Shown here one piece after another: positions 10,639 through 19,779 of a stretch of DNA of 44,434 nt (position 1 is its first letter; the number at the start of each line of letters is the position of its first letter). The DNA comes from Pseudomonadota bacterium (lineage in GTDB: Bacteria > Pseudomonadota > Gammaproteobacteria > Burkholderiales > Burkholderiaceae_C). Made by a program: the position numbers and the translations under genes. A model generated the notes under the pieces. The model ran no database searches and was not told the origin of the DNA. It worked only from the letters and a program-made list of their open reading frames with translations. The DNA is taken from NCBI GenBank assembly GCA_021805825.1, contig JAJZEC010000030.1:1-44434 (forward strand), read 5' to 3'.

Positions 10639-12213
10639 CTACGCCGCCGCGGCCTGCGCCGCAACGGCGATCGGTGCCGGCGTCGGAGGCGCAGCGCCAG
10701 CGGTCGCATGCAGCAGCGCGGCGGCTGCGCGCAGCGCACCGGTCGCGCGCGCGCCCAGCCATGCGCGCAGCGCGACGGCATCGCCATCGGCCCGCAGCTG
10801 GCGCAGCATGCGGTCGCCATCGTGCCAGTCGCCCAGGCGATCCTGCAGCGCGGTGGCCAGCCGCCGCAGTGGCGGCAGGGCCTCGGCCCGCTGGCCGCCA
10901 GCCAGTGCTCCCAGGCGCTCGCAGGAAAGCCGCAGGCGCTTCGAGGCAATGCGCAGCGCATGCAGCTGCGCCGTCTGCTGCGCCGACAGCTGCTCGGCGA
11001 CCACGTCCGACCGCAGCAGCTGTCGGCAATCGCGCAGCGCCCGCTTCCAGCGCCGGGTGTCTTCGCGCAGCGCGCGCCGTCCCAGCCGGCGCAGCGCGTC
11101 GGATCCGCTGTCGCCGCGCAAGGCGCAGCAGCCGCAGCGGCCCAGCGCCAGCAGCAGGCGCCCGAAGCGCGCGCCGAGCAGGTAGGCGCGCAGCACGCGC
11201 AGCGCCTGCATGCGTCGTCGCTGCAAGGCCTGCAGCCTGCGTGCCGCCGCCGCGCGCGCGGCCGCCGACTCGACCTGCTCCAGCCAGTGGCGCTCGACAT
11301 CGATATCGCGCACCAGGCCGGCGAGCTGGTGCGCCCAGCGCAACTCACCGCGCAGCCACGGCGCGGCGCCCGGCGGCAGATCCTGCGCCAACCAGCGCAG
11401 CGCGGTGCGCAGCCGGCGCAGCACGACGCGGAACTGGTGCACGCAATGCGCATCGTCGCCCTGCGCGATGTGCTCGGCCCACACCGCGAGCTGCGCGCAG
11501 GCCGTCTGCAGCCACTGTTCCATCGCCTGCTGCAGGCTGCTGCGGGGCGCTGGCGCGCCGGGTTCGGCGGGCGCCTCGGGCAGCCCGCCCGCGCGCAGCG
11601 CGGCGGCGCGCTGCGCCTTGTGCACCGGGCTGAGCAGCAGCGGCAGATCCTGCGCCAGCGTCCACGCCAGATCCCAGGCCGCGTCGAAGCTGCCCTGCAA
11701 CACTTCGATTTCCAGCTCGCACAGCGCGGCCTGCGGCGAGCCGGAGGCCTGCGGAGCCACGCAGCGACCGCGATCGATCGCGAGCTCCAGACGCGTGCCC
11801 TGCCAGTCGAGCAGCCAGCGGCTGCGCAGGAACTCGGTGCCCAGGATCGGCAGCAGCTGCTCGGGCGCGAAGGCCAGCGCGCGCAACGGGGTGTCGCTCA
11901 GAGCCTGCCGCAGATCCTGCGCACCCAGCTGGTCGCAGGCCGGGCTGTCCAGCGCCGCCCACTCCCATTCCCCGCGCTGGCTGCCGAGTGCATCGCCAGG
12001 AGCGCTCTTGACCGTCAGCACCCGCCCCGGCTCGCCATCGCGCAGGCGCAGCGCCAGTCCCGCGGCGGCGAGTTCGCCGCCCGGCGTGTCGAAGTACCAG
12101 CTGCGCAGGCTGCGCCGCGGCAGGCGCTGTGCCAGGCGCAGCAGCGGGTGACGCGCCAGTTGCGGCAGCGCCCCGCGCGGGATACGGAACTTGAGTTCGC
12201 GCTCGGTTCCCAT
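10639..12213 (-). CDS. CYTH and CHAD domain protein
   Basis: A 524-residue soluble protein. The N-terminal CYTH domain starts MGTERELKFRIP, containing the ExExK-like metal and triphosphate-binding signature (ERELKF), and continues with RSWYFDTPGGELAAAGLALRLRDG and LTVKSA (to about 200). The second half is a CHAD domain: helical, rich in His, Arg and basic residues, with VHQFRVVLRRLRTALRW (about 255-275) and LHALRIASKRLRLSCE (about 400). CYTH domains hydrolyse inorganic triphosphate or related compounds, and CHAD domains bind polyphosphate, so polyphosphate-related function is the family expectation. The ATG at 12213 begins exactly at the CYTH motif. It follows ETF-QO by 26 bases on the same strand and may be co-transcribed. 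Confidence 0.9.
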   Translation of the reverse strand: MGTERELKFRIPRGALPQLARHPLLRLAQRLPRRSLRSWYFDTPGGELAAAGLALRLRDGEPGRVLTVKSAPGDALGSQRGEWEWAALDSPACDQLGAQDLRQALSDTPLRALAFAPEQLLPILGTEFLRSRWLLDWQGTRLELAIDRGRCVAPQASGSPQAALCELEIEVLQGSFDAAWDLAWTLAQDLPLLLSPVHKAQRAAALRAGGLPEAPAEPGAPAPRSSLQQAMEQWLQTACAQLAVWAEHIAQGDDAHCVHQFRVVLRRLRTALRWLAQDLPPGAAPWLRGELRWAHQLAGLVRDIDVERHWLEQVESAAARAAAARRLQALQRRRMQALRVLRAYLLGARFGRLLLALGRCGCCALRGDSGSDALRRLGRRALREDTRRWKRALRDCRQLLRSDVVAEQLSAQQTAQLHALRIASKRLRLSCERLGALAGGQRAEALPPLRRLATALQDRLGDWHDGDRMLRQLRADGDAVALRAWLGARATGALRAAAALLHATAGAAPPTPAPIAVAAQAAAA

Positions 12214-12239
12214 GCCTGCACCTCCCGCGCCAGCCGTCG

Positions 12240-13916
12240 CTACATGCCCACGTAGTTGGGACCGCCGCCGCCCTCGGGCGCCACCCAGACGATGTTCTGC
12301 GTCGGATCCTTGATGTCGCAGGTCTTGCAGTGCACGCAGTTCTGCGCGTTGATCTGCAGTCTCTGCGCCCCGGCGCCGTCCTCGACGAACTCGTAGACCC
12401 CGGCCGGGCAGTAGCGCTGCTCGGGGCCGGCGTAGCGCGCCAGGTTCAGCTGCACCGGGATCTGCGGATCGCGCAGCCGCAGGTGCGCGGGCTGGTTCTC
12501 CTCGTGGTTGGTGTTGCTGAGGAACACCGACGACAGGCGATCGAAGCTGAGCTTGCCGTCCGGCCTGGGATAGTCGATGCGCGGCATGTCCTGCGCCGGT
12601 TGCAGCGCTTCGTGGTCGGGGCGGGTGGAGTGCAGGGTCCACGGCACCTTGCCGCGCAGCAGCCACTGCTCGACCCCGGTCATCAGCACGCCGACCGTGC
12701 GCCCCATCTTGAACCAGTGCTTGAAATTGCGCGCGCGGTGCAACTCCTCGTGCAGCCAGGAAGCCTCGAAGGCCTTCGGGTACTCCTGCAGGGTGTCACC
12801 GCGCCGCCCCTCGCCGAGCGCGGCGGCGATCGCCTGCGCGGCCAGCATGCCCGACTTGATCGCCGCATGGCTGCCCTTGATGCGCGAGGCATTCAGGAAG
12901 CCGGCTTCGCAGCCGACCAGACAGCCGCCGGGGAACACCAGCCGCGGCAGCGCCAGCAGCCCGCCGGCGGTGAGCGCCCGCGCGCCGTAGCCCACGCGCC
13001 GTCCACCCTCGAAGAACGGGCGCAGCGACGGGTGGGTCTTCATGCGCTGGAATTCCTCGAAGGGACTGAGCCAGGGGTTGCGGTAGTCGAGTCCGACGAC
13101 CAGGCCCACCGCGACCTTGCGGTCGTCGAGGTGGTAGAGGAAGCCCCCGCCATAGGTGGATCCATCCAGCGGCCAGCCCGCCGTGTGCAGCACGCGCCCG
13201 GGGCGTGCCTGCTCGGGCGCGACCTCCCACAGCTCCTTGATGCCGATGGCATGGCTCTGCGCGTCGCGCCCGGCATCCAGCGCGTAGCGCTGCAGCAGCT
13301 CGCGGCCGAGCTGGCCGCGCGCGCCCTCCGCAAACACCGTGTAGCGGGCCTGCAGTTCCATGCCGAGCTGGAAGCTGGCGGTCGGCTGGCCATCCTTGCC
13401 CACGCCCTGGTTGCCGGTGGCCACCCCGCGCACGGCGCCGGCCTCGTCGTAGAGGATCTCGGCGGCTGCGAATCCGGCAAAGATTTCCACCCCCAGCGCC
13501 TCGGCCTGCTGCGCCAGCCAGCGCACGAGCTCCCCGAGGCTGATCACGTAGTTGCCGTGGTTGCGAAAACACGGCGGCTGCAGGGCCGCCGGCACCGCGC
13601 GATGCCCGCCGGCACCGAGGAACCAGAACAGATCCTCGGTCACCGGCTGGCGCAGCGGCGCGCCCTGCTGCTGCCAGTCGGGCAGCAGCTCGCCCAGGGC
13701 CCGCGGGTCCATCACCGCGCCGGACAGGATATGCGCTCCCGGCTCGGAGCCTTTTTCCAGTACGCAGACCGAGATGTCGCTGCCCGCGCGCTGCGCAAGC
13801 TGCTTCAGGTGGATGGCGGTGGCCAGGCCGGCCGGCCCGGCGCCGGCGATCACCACGTCGTATTCCATGGCCTCGCGTGGGCCGTAGTCCTGCAGCCATT
13901 GCTCCGGGGTGGACAT
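12240..13916 (-). CDS. Electron transfer flavoprotein-ubiquinone oxidoreductase
   Basis: A 558-residue membrane-associated flavoprotein that passes electrons from acyl-CoA dehydrogenases, through ETF, to ubiquinone. The FAD-binding motif VIAGAGPAGLATAIHLKQ is near residues 23-40, and ILSGAVMDPRAL and GGGFLYHLDDRKVAVGLVVG are conserved ETF-QO phrases. The C-terminal ferredoxin-like domain has NAQNCVHCKTCDIKDPTQNI, carrying Cys ligands for the 4Fe-4S cluster, and the protein ends PNYVGM, as these enzymes do. I chose the ATG at 13916 with GGAG 8 bases upstream; an in-frame GTG directly precedes it. It diverges from icmF and is the electron sink expected for the acyl-CoA dehydrogenase at 18.5 kb. 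Confidence 0.94.
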   Translation of the reverse strand: MSTPEQWLQDYGPREAMEYDVVIAGAGPAGLATAIHLKQLAQRAGSDISVCVLEKGSEPGAHILSGAVMDPRALGELLPDWQQQGAPLRQPVTEDLFWFLGAGGHRAVPAALQPPCFRNHGNYVISLGELVRWLAQQAEALGVEIFAGFAAAEILYDEAGAVRGVATGNQGVGKDGQPTASFQLGMELQARYTVFAEGARGQLGRELLQRYALDAGRDAQSHAIGIKELWEVAPEQARPGRVLHTAGWPLDGSTYGGGFLYHLDDRKVAVGLVVGLDYRNPWLSPFEEFQRMKTHPSLRPFFEGGRRVGYGARALTAGGLLALPRLVFPGGCLVGCEAGFLNASRIKGSHAAIKSGMLAAQAIAAALGEGRRGDTLQEYPKAFEASWLHEELHRARNFKHWFKMGRTVGVLMTGVEQWLLRGKVPWTLHSTRPDHEALQPAQDMPRIDYPRPDGKLSFDRLSSVFLSNTNHEENQPAHLRLRDPQIPVQLNLARYAGPEQRYCPAGVYEFVEDGAGAQRLQINAQNCVHCKTCDIKDPTQNIVWVAPEGGGGPNYVGM

Positions 13917-13929
13917 CACTGGGTCTCCA

Positions 13930-13951
13930 ATTCAGGTGCCGATTCAGGTGC
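13930..13951 (-). repeat. Direct repeat ATTCAGGTGC x2 upstream of the ETF-QO gene
   Basis: ATTCAGGTGC occurs at 13930-13939 and 13942-13951, a 12-base period, just ahead of the ETF-QO ribosome-binding region. On the coding strand it reads GCACCTGAAT twice. It may be a duplicated regulator site or a slippage product; position is the only evidence for function. Confidence 0.4.
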
Positions 13952-14046
13952 AGTTGCCCACTGGGCTTGCCGGCGCGATTGTAGGCCCCCGTGGGCAAAA
14001 AAGCACGATCGTTCGATTCATTCCCTTGCGCGGGCGCAGCCTTGGC

Positions 14047-14077
14047 GCGGCGCAGCCGCCGGTTGTGGCTGCGCCGC
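14047..14077 (+). promoter_or_regulatory. Perfect 11-bp inverted repeat in the icmF 5' region
   Basis: GCGGCGCAGCC (14047-14057) and GGCTGCGCCGC (14067-14077) are exact reverse complements separated by 9 bases, so the RNA could form a very stable stem-loop about 65 bases before the icmF ATG. It is not followed by a T-run in the icmF direction. Weak promoter-like hexamers (TTGTGG at 14063, GACAAT at 14086) overlap it. A palindromic ACGATCGT at 14005-14012 lies in the same 225-base divergent gap. Operator, attenuator or structural role cannot be told apart from sequence alone. Confidence 0.4.
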
Positions 14078-14141
14078 GATCCGGTGACAATGCTTCGCTG
14101 GGGCGCGCCGGCACGACATCGGACGCCCGCGGGAGACGACG

Positions 14142-17100
14142 ATGACCGATCTTTGCACCCAGCACCAGGCCCTGGCCGACTACCGACCGCGCAACAAGGT
14201 GCGGCTGGTGACGGCCGCCGCGCTGTTCGACGGCCACGACGCGGCGATCAACATCATGCGGCGTCTGCTGCAGTCGCGGGGCGCCGAGGTGATCCATCTG
14301 GGGCACAACCGCTCGGTCGACGAGATCATCGACTGCGCACTGCAGGAGGACGTGCAGGCGATCGCGATCAGCTCGTATCAGGGCGGTCACATGGAATATT
14401 TCCGCTATGCCATCGACCGCCTGCGCGCACTGGGCGCGCCCGAGGTGCAGCTGTTCGGCGGCGGCGGCGGGGTGATCCGGCCGGAGGAGATCCGCGCCTT
14501 GCAGGAGGCGGGGGTCGCGCGCATCTACAGCCCCGAGGACGGCCAGCGCATGGGGCTGCAGGGGATGATCGGCGACATGCTGATGCGCTGCGACGTGGAT
14601 CTGTGCGAGCAGTCCGTGCCGCCGGCGGCGGGCCACGGTGGTCAGGCATGGCGCGCACTGGCGCGACTGATCACCCGCCTGGACAACGGCGAGGTCGGCG
14701 ACGAGGAGCGCGCGCAGCTGCGCCGCGCGGCGCAGGCCTTGCGCGTGCCGGTGCTGGGCATCACGGGCACCGGAGGTGCGGGCAAGTCGAGCCTGACCGA
14801 CGAAATCATCCGCCGGCTGCGCCTGGATCACGACGACGCCCTGCACATCGCCCTGATCAGCATCGATCCCTCGCGCCGGCGCAGCGGCGGCGCGCTGCTC
14901 GGCGACCGCATACGGATGAATGCCATCCAGCCATGGCGCGCCGGGCCCCGGGTCTACATGCGCAGCCTGGCCACCCGCGCCTCCGGTGGCGAGCTCAGCG
15001 CGGCGCTGCCCGAGGTGCTGGCGGCGCTGAAGGTCGCCGGCTTCGACCTGATCATCGTCGAGACCTCGGGCATCGGCCAGGGCGACGCGGCCATCGTGCC
15101 GCTGGTCGACCATGCACTGTATGTGATGACCCCGGAATTCGGCGCCGCCAGCCAGCTCGAGAAGATCGACATGCTGGATTTCGCCGCGCTGGTGGCGATC
15201 AACAAGTTCGACCGTCGCGGCGCGCTCGACGCGCTGCGCGAGGTCTCGCGCCAGGTGCAGCGCAACCGCGAGGCCTTCGATCGCCCGCCGGATTCGATGC
15301 CGGTCTTCGGAACCATCGCCAGCCGTTTCAACGACGACGGGGTCACGGCGCTGTACCAGGCACTGCGCGAGCTGCTGCAACAGGCCGGGCTGCCGGTACG
15401 CGCGCCGCGCCTGGCGCGCGTCGAACTGCGCCACAGCAGCGACCAGCACCCGCTGATCCCCGGCGCCAGGCTGCGCTACCTGGCCGACATCGCCGACACC
15501 GTGCGCGGCTACAAGGGCGAGGCGGCGCGGCAGGCGCAACGCGCGCGCCAGGTGCAGCAGCTCGATGCCGCCGCGCGCATGCTGCAGGAAAGCGATGGCG
15601 AGGCGGCCGCGCCGCAGCGCTTGCGCGAGCTGGCCGCGCACCACGCCGGGCAACTCGATCCGCGGGCACGCCGGCTCCTCGAACAGTGGCCGGCACTGCG
15701 CCAGGCCTATGCAGGCGAGGAACTGGTGCAGGAGGTGCGGGGCCGCGCTGTGCGCACCCGCATGATCCACACCACCCTGAGCGGAACGCGCATCCCCAAG
15801 GTCGCGCTGCCGCGCTTCGAGGATCATGGAGAGCTCCTGCGCTGGCTGCTGCTGGAGAACCTGCCCGGGCATTTTCCCTTCACCGCCGGATGCTTCGCCT
15901 TCAAGCGCGAGGACGAGGATCCGACCCGCATGTTCGCCGGCGAAGGCGACCCGCAGGCGACCAACCGGCGCTTCCACCTGTTGAGCCGCGACATGCCGGC
16001 GCGCCGGCTGTCGACCGCATTCGATTCGGTCACGCTGTACGGCTGCGACCCCGATCTGCGGCCCGACATCTACGGCAAGATCGGCAACTCCGGGGTCAGC
16101 GTGGCAACCCTGGACGACATGCGCCAGCTCTACGAGGGCTTCGACCTCTGCGATCCCTCGACCTCGGTGTCGATGACCATCAACGGTCCGGCGCCGACCG
16201 TGCTGGCGATGTTTCTGAACACCGCCATCGACCAGCAAGTGCGGGCCTTCGCCGCGCGCGAGGGCCGTGAACCCGACGCCGACGAGACCGCGCGGCTGCG
16301 CGCGCAGGCCCTGGCGCAGGTGCGCGGCACGGTGCAGGCCGACATCCTCAAGGAAGACCAGGGCCAGAACACCTGCATCTTCTCGACCGAGTTCTCCCTG
16401 AAACTGATGGGGGACATCCAGGAATATTTCATCCGCCACAAGATCCGCAACTTCTACTCGGTGAGCATCTCCGGCTACCACATCGCCGAGGCCGGCGCGA
16501 ACCCGATCTCGCAGCTCGCCTTCACCCTGGCCAACGGATTCACCTACGTCGAGGCCTACCTGGCGCGGGGCATGCGCATCGACGACTTCGCACCCAACCT
16601 GAGCTTCTTCTTCAGCAACGGAATGGATCCCGAATACTCGGTGCTCGGCCGCGTGGCGCGGCGCATCTGGGCGGTGGCCATGCGCGAGCGCTACGGTGCC
16701 GACGAGCGCAGCCAGAAGCTGAAATACCACATCCAGACCAGCGGCCGCAGCCTGCACGCCCAGGAAATCGCCTTCAACGACATCCGTACCACCCTGCAGG
16801 CGCTGATTGCCATCTACGACAACTGCAACAGCCTGCACACCAACGCCTACGACGAGGCCATCACCACCCCCACCGCGCACAGCGTGCGGCGCGCGCTCGC
16901 CATCCAGCTGATCATCAACCGCGAATGGGGATTGGCGAAGAACCAGAACCCCAACCAGGGCGCCTTCATCATCGACGAGCTGACCGAACTCGTCGAGGAG
17001 GCGGTGCTCGCCGAGTTCGAGCGTCTCGCGGAGCGCGGCGGCGTGCTGGGCGCGATGGAGACCGGCTACCAGCGCAGCCGCATCCAGGAGCAGAGCCTGC

Positions 17101-17420
17101 ACTACGAGACCCTGAAACACACCGGAGAACTACCGATCGTCGGGGTCAATACCTTCCTCGACCCCGAGCCCGAGGAAGCGCCGGAACTGCGGCTGGCGCG
17201 GTCCGACGAGCAGCAGAAGCGCGCGCAGCTGCAGCGCCTGCAGGAATTCCAGCGCAGGCACGCCGAGCAGGCGCCGGCCATGCTGCAGAGCCTGCGCGAC
17301 ACCGCGCTGGCGGCGGGCAATGTGTTCGAGGTGCTGATGGACGCGGTGCGGGTGTGCTCGCTGGGTCAGATCACCGAGGCGCTGTTCGAGGTCGGCGGCC
17401 AGTACCGGCGCAACATGTAG
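14142..17420 (+). CDS. icmF: Fused isobutyryl-CoA mutase (B12-dependent, with G-protein chaperone domain)
   Basis: A 1092-residue protein with the IcmF domain order. An N-terminal cobalamin-binding domain carries [10 protein letters not shown] (His32 the likely lower cobalt ligand). A MeaI-type GTPase domain follows, with G1 loop GTGGAGKSS (Lys215) and [11 protein letters not shown]. The C-terminal part is the (beta/alpha)8 mutase substrate domain, with [50 protein letters not shown] and [12 protein letters not shown]. IcmF interconverts isobutyryl-CoA and n-butyryl-CoA, and some members act better on isovaleryl/pivalyl-CoA; substrate here is undetermined. GGGAG lies 7 bases before the ATG at 14142. 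Its last 55 bases overlap, tail to tail, the end of the CoA-transferase gene. Length matches the family (about 1090). Confidence 0.95.
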   Translation: MTDLCTQHQALADYRPRNKVRLVTAAALFDGHDAAINIMRRLLQSRGAEVIHLGHNRSVDEIIDCALQEDVQAIAISSYQGGHMEYFRYAIDRLRALGAPEVQLFGGGGGVIRPEEIRALQEAGVARIYSPEDGQRMGLQGMIGDMLMRCDVDLCEQSVPPAAGHGGQAWRALARLITRLDNGEVGDEERAQLRRAAQALRVPVLGITGTGGAGKSSLTDEIIRRLRLDHDDALHIALISIDPSRRRSGGALLGDRIRMNAIQPWRAGPRVYMRSLATRASGGELSAALPEVLAALKVAGFDLIIVETSGIGQGDAAIVPLVDHALYVMTPEFGAASQLEKIDMLDFAALVAINKFDRRGALDALREVSRQVQRNREAFDRPPDSMPVFGTIASRFNDDGVTALYQALRELLQQAGLPVRAPRLARVELRHSSDQHPLIPGARLRYLADIADTVRGYKGEAARQAQRARQVQQLDAAARMLQESDGEAAAPQRLRELAAHHAGQLDPRARRLLEQWPALRQAYAGEELVQEVRGRAVRTRMIHTTLSGTRIPKVALPRFEDHGELLRWLLLENLPGHFPFTAGCFAFKREDEDPTRMFAGEGDPQATNRRFHLLSRDMPARRLSTAFDSVTLYGCDPDLRPDIYGKIGNSGVSVATLDDMRQLYEGFDLCDPSTSVSMTINGPAPTVLAMFLNTAIDQQVRAFAAREGREPDADETARLRAQALAQVRGTVQADILKEDQGQNTCIFSTEFSLKLMGDIQEYFIRHKIRNFYSVSISGYHIAEAGANPISQLAFTLANGFTYVEAYLARGMRIDDFAPNLSFFFSNGMDPEYSVLGRVARRIWAVAMRERYGADERSQKLKYHIQTSGRSLHAQEIAFNDIRTTLQALIAIYDNCNSLHTNAYDEAITTPTAHSVRRALAIQLIINREWGLAKNQNPNQGAFIIDELTELVEEAVLAEFERLAERGGVLGAMETGYQRSRIQEQSLHYETLKHTGELPIVGVNTFLDPEPEEAPELRLARSDEQQKRAQLQRLQEFQRRHAEQAPAMLQSLRDTALAAGNVFEVLMDAVRVCSLGQITEALFEVGGQYRRNM

Positions 17421-18544
17421 GCACGCGCCTGCCGCGGCGGCAGGCCCCATGCGCTGCACAGCGCGGCGTCGGCCTCGGCCTCGCGCGGCGCCCGCGGCAT
17501 GGCCGCCGGCGTGGCACTGAAGCGCGGTGCCGGAGCGCACTGGAGCAGGCCCTGCAGTTCGACAAAGGTGGCGCGCGCCCGGTGGTGGGGGTGCTGGGGC
17601 GCCTCCTCGCCGTCGAGCACCGGGCTGACGCAGGCATCGCTGCCGGCGAAGCATGCGCACCAGGCGTCGCGCGTGCGGGTGGCGAACACCTGCGCCAGGC
17701 GCGCGCGGCGCTGCGGCCACAGGCTGCGATCCATGGCATCGCGGAACTCCTCCTCGGGCAGCCCCAGCCCCTGCAGCAGTTGGCGCTGGAAGGCCGGCTC
17801 GATGGCGCCGACCGCGACATGGCGTCCGTCGGCGCAGGCGTAGGTGGTGTAGAAGTAGGCGCCGCCATCGAGCAGGTTGCTGCCGCGCGATTCGCTCCAC
17901 TGTCCCATCGCGCGCAGGGTATGGATCATCGACCCGAGCAGCACGCAGCCATCGCTCATCGCGCAGTCGACGACCTGGCCGCGCCCGGTGGCGCGCGCGT
18001 GCAGCAGCGCGGCCAGCACCCCGAAGGCCAGCATCATGCCCCCGGCGCCTCCATCGGCCACCAGGTTCAGGGGTACCGCCGGCGGCAGCGCGGGATCGCC
18101 GATGGCGTGCAGCATTCCCGAAAGCGCAAGGTAGTTGATGTCATGCCCGGCGCGCGCGGCCAGCGGGCCCTGCTGCCCCCAGCCGGTCATGCGGCCATAG
18201 ACCAGGCGCGGGTTCTCCGCCAGGCATTCCTCGGGCCCCAGTTCCAGTCGTTCCATGACCCCGGGGCGCAGGCCTTCGATGAGGATGTCGGCGCTGCGCA
18301 CCAGCGTGCGCGCGGCCTGTCTGGCTTCGGCTTGTTTCAGATCCAGCCGCAGCACGCTGCGGTTGCGCCGCAGGATGTCGCGCTCGGGGTCGAACACCTG
18401 CGCGGCATCGGCCGCCGGGCGCTCGATGCGCAGCACCTGCGCGCCGAGATCGGCCAGCAGCATACCGGCCAGCGGCGCCGGGCCGAGGGCGGCGAACTCG
18501 AGCACGCGCACCCCCTGCAGAGGCCCCTGCGCGACCGCCTGCAT
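17366..18544 (-). CDS. CaiB/BaiF family CoA-transferase (alpha-methylacyl-CoA racemase-like)
   Basis: A 392-residue family III CoA-transferase/racemase protein. The N-terminal [34 protein letters not shown] and [11 protein letters not shown] are conserved. The expected active-site region is [13 protein letters not shown], where the Asp of the GHD motif is seen in both racemases and transferases; [19 protein letters not shown] and [13 protein letters not shown] follow. The pattern is closest to alpha-methylacyl-CoA racemases, which epimerise 2-methyl-branched acyl-CoAs, and this suits a neighbour like icmF. The ATG at 18544 is 4 bases after the acyl-CoA dehydrogenase stop. The last 18 codons lie within the icmF coding region on the other strand, and this tail is not an obvious family C-terminus, so it may be a stop-codon read-on extension. 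Confidence 0.88.
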   Translation of the reverse strand: MQAVAQGPLQGVRVLEFAALGPAPLAGMLLADLGAQVLRIERPAADAAQVFDPERDILRRNRSVLRLDLKQAEARQAARTLVRSADILIEGLRPGVMERLELGPEECLAENPRLVYGRMTGWGQQGPLAARAGHDINYLALSGMLHAIGDPALPPAVPLNLVADGGAGGMMLAFGVLAALLHARATGRGQVVDCAMSDGCVLLGSMIHTLRAMGQWSESRGSNLLDGGAYFYTTYACADGRHVAVGAIEPAFQRQLLQGLGLPEEEFRDAMDRSLWPQRRARLAQVFATRTRDAWCACFAGSDACVSPVLDGEEAPQHPHHRARATFVELQGLLQCAPAPRFSATPAAMPRAPREAEADAALCSAWGLPPRQARAYMLRRYWPPTSNSASVI

Positions 18545-18548
18545 GGCC

Positions 18549-19685
18549 TCAGCCCGCGGCCAGCGCGCGCCCGATGAGCATGCGCTGGATGTCGTTGGCG
18601 CCCTCGTAGATCTGGCACACCCGCACATCGCGGTAGATGCGTTCGACCGGGAAGTCCGCCACGTAGCCGTAGCCGCCGTGGATCTGGATGGCGTCCGAGC
18701 ACACGGACTCGGCGATCTCCGAGGCGTACATCTTGGCCATCGAGGCCTCCTTCAGGCAAGGCTGCCCGGCATCCTTGAGCATGGCCGCGCGCCACACCAG
18801 CAGGCGCGCCGCGTCCAGGCGGGTGGCCATGTCCGCCAGGCGAAAGCTCACGGCCTGGTGCTCGACCAGCGGTTGCCCGAAGGACTTGCGCTGGCGCGCA
18901 TAGTCGAGCGCGGCGTCGAAGGCCGCGCGCGCCATGCCCACCGCCTGCGCGGCAATGCCGATGCGCCCGGTCTCCAGGTTCGACAGTGCGATGCGGTAGC
19001 CGTCGCCGGCGCTGCCGAGCAGGGCGTCGCCCCCCACGCGGCAATCCTCGAACACGATCTGCGCGGTGTCGGAGGCGCGCTGCCCGAGCTTGTGCTCCAG
19101 CCGCGCGACCACGTAGCCCGGGGTCGAGGTCGGCACCAGGAAGGCCGACAATCCCTTCTTGCCGGCGGCCTTGTCGGTGACCGCGATGACAATGGCCACG
19201 TCGGCATGCTTGCCGGTGGTGATGAACTGCTTGACCCCATGGATGACCCAGCCGTCGCCGCTGCGCTCGGCACGCGTGCTGATGGCCGATGCGTCGGATC
19301 CTGCCTGCGGCTCGGTCAGGCAGAAGCATCCCAGCGCCTGGCCCTGCGCCAGCGCCGGCAGCCATCTGCGCTTGTGCTCCTCGCTGCCGAAGCGCAGGGT
19401 GATGCCGCAGGCCAGCGAATTCTGCACGCTGACGATGGTCGAGGTCGCGCCGTCCCCGGCGGCGATCTCCTCCAGCATCAGCACCAGGCTCATGGTGTCG
19501 AGGCCGGCGCCTCCCCAGGCCTCCGGCACCGTCACGCCCATCGCCCCCAATTGCCCCAACTCCCGAAGGGCTTCAAGGGGAAAGCGCTCCGCGCGATCCC
19601 ACTCGGCGGCAAAGGGCGCCAGGCGCTCGCGTGCGAAGTCCCGCATGGAATCGCGGATCAATTGCTGTTCCGGGTTCAGCAGCAT
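18549..19685 (-). CDS. Acyl-CoA dehydrogenase (short/branched chain type)
   Basis: A 378-residue flavoprotein that makes the alpha-beta double bond in an acyl-CoA and passes electrons to ETF. Conserved phrases are CFCLTEPQAGSDASA, VIHGVKQFITTGKHAD, RIGIAAQAVGMARAAFD, ALDYARQRKSFGQPL, IQIHGGYGYVADFPVERIYRD and the C-terminal VCQIYEGANDIQRMLI. The Glu in YEGA is the catalytic base in SCAD-type enzymes. The ATG at 19685 (MLLNPEQQLIRDS) matches family starts. It sits between the acyl-CoA synthetase (94 bases upstream) and the CoA-transferase/racemase (4 bases downstream), forming a small catabolic operon. Confidence 0.94.
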   Translation of the reverse strand: MLLNPEQQLIRDSMRDFARERLAPFAAEWDRAERFPLEALRELGQLGAMGVTVPEAWGGAGLDTMSLVLMLEEIAAGDGATSTIVSVQNSLACGITLRFGSEEHKRRWLPALAQGQALGCFCLTEPQAGSDASAISTRAERSGDGWVIHGVKQFITTGKHADVAIVIAVTDKAAGKKGLSAFLVPTSTPGYVVARLEHKLGQRASDTAQIVFEDCRVGGDALLGSAGDGYRIALSNLETGRIGIAAQAVGMARAAFDAALDYARQRKSFGQPLVEHQAVSFRLADMATRLDAARLLVWRAAMLKDAGQPCLKEASMAKMYASEIAESVCSDAIQIHGGYGYVADFPVERIYRDVRVCQIYEGANDIQRMLIGRALAAG

Positions 19686-19779
19686 GGTCGTGTCCTTGGT
19701 GTCGGGAGCCTCGCGCAAGCCCGGCGGGCTGCGGCCGCGCAGGCCCTGGCGCTGCGCGGCCTGTCGACGATACAGGCTT

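Noticed and set aside
13920-14141. A cobalamin riboswitch ahead of icmF
   Set aside because: icmF needs B12, but the spacer lacks the conserved B12-box core and is too short for the full aptamer; only a simple hairpin is present.
13944-17120. Minus-strand reading frame of 1058 codons opposite icmF
   Set aside because: It lies antisense to the clearly coding IcmF gene and has no family features; it is a composition artefact.
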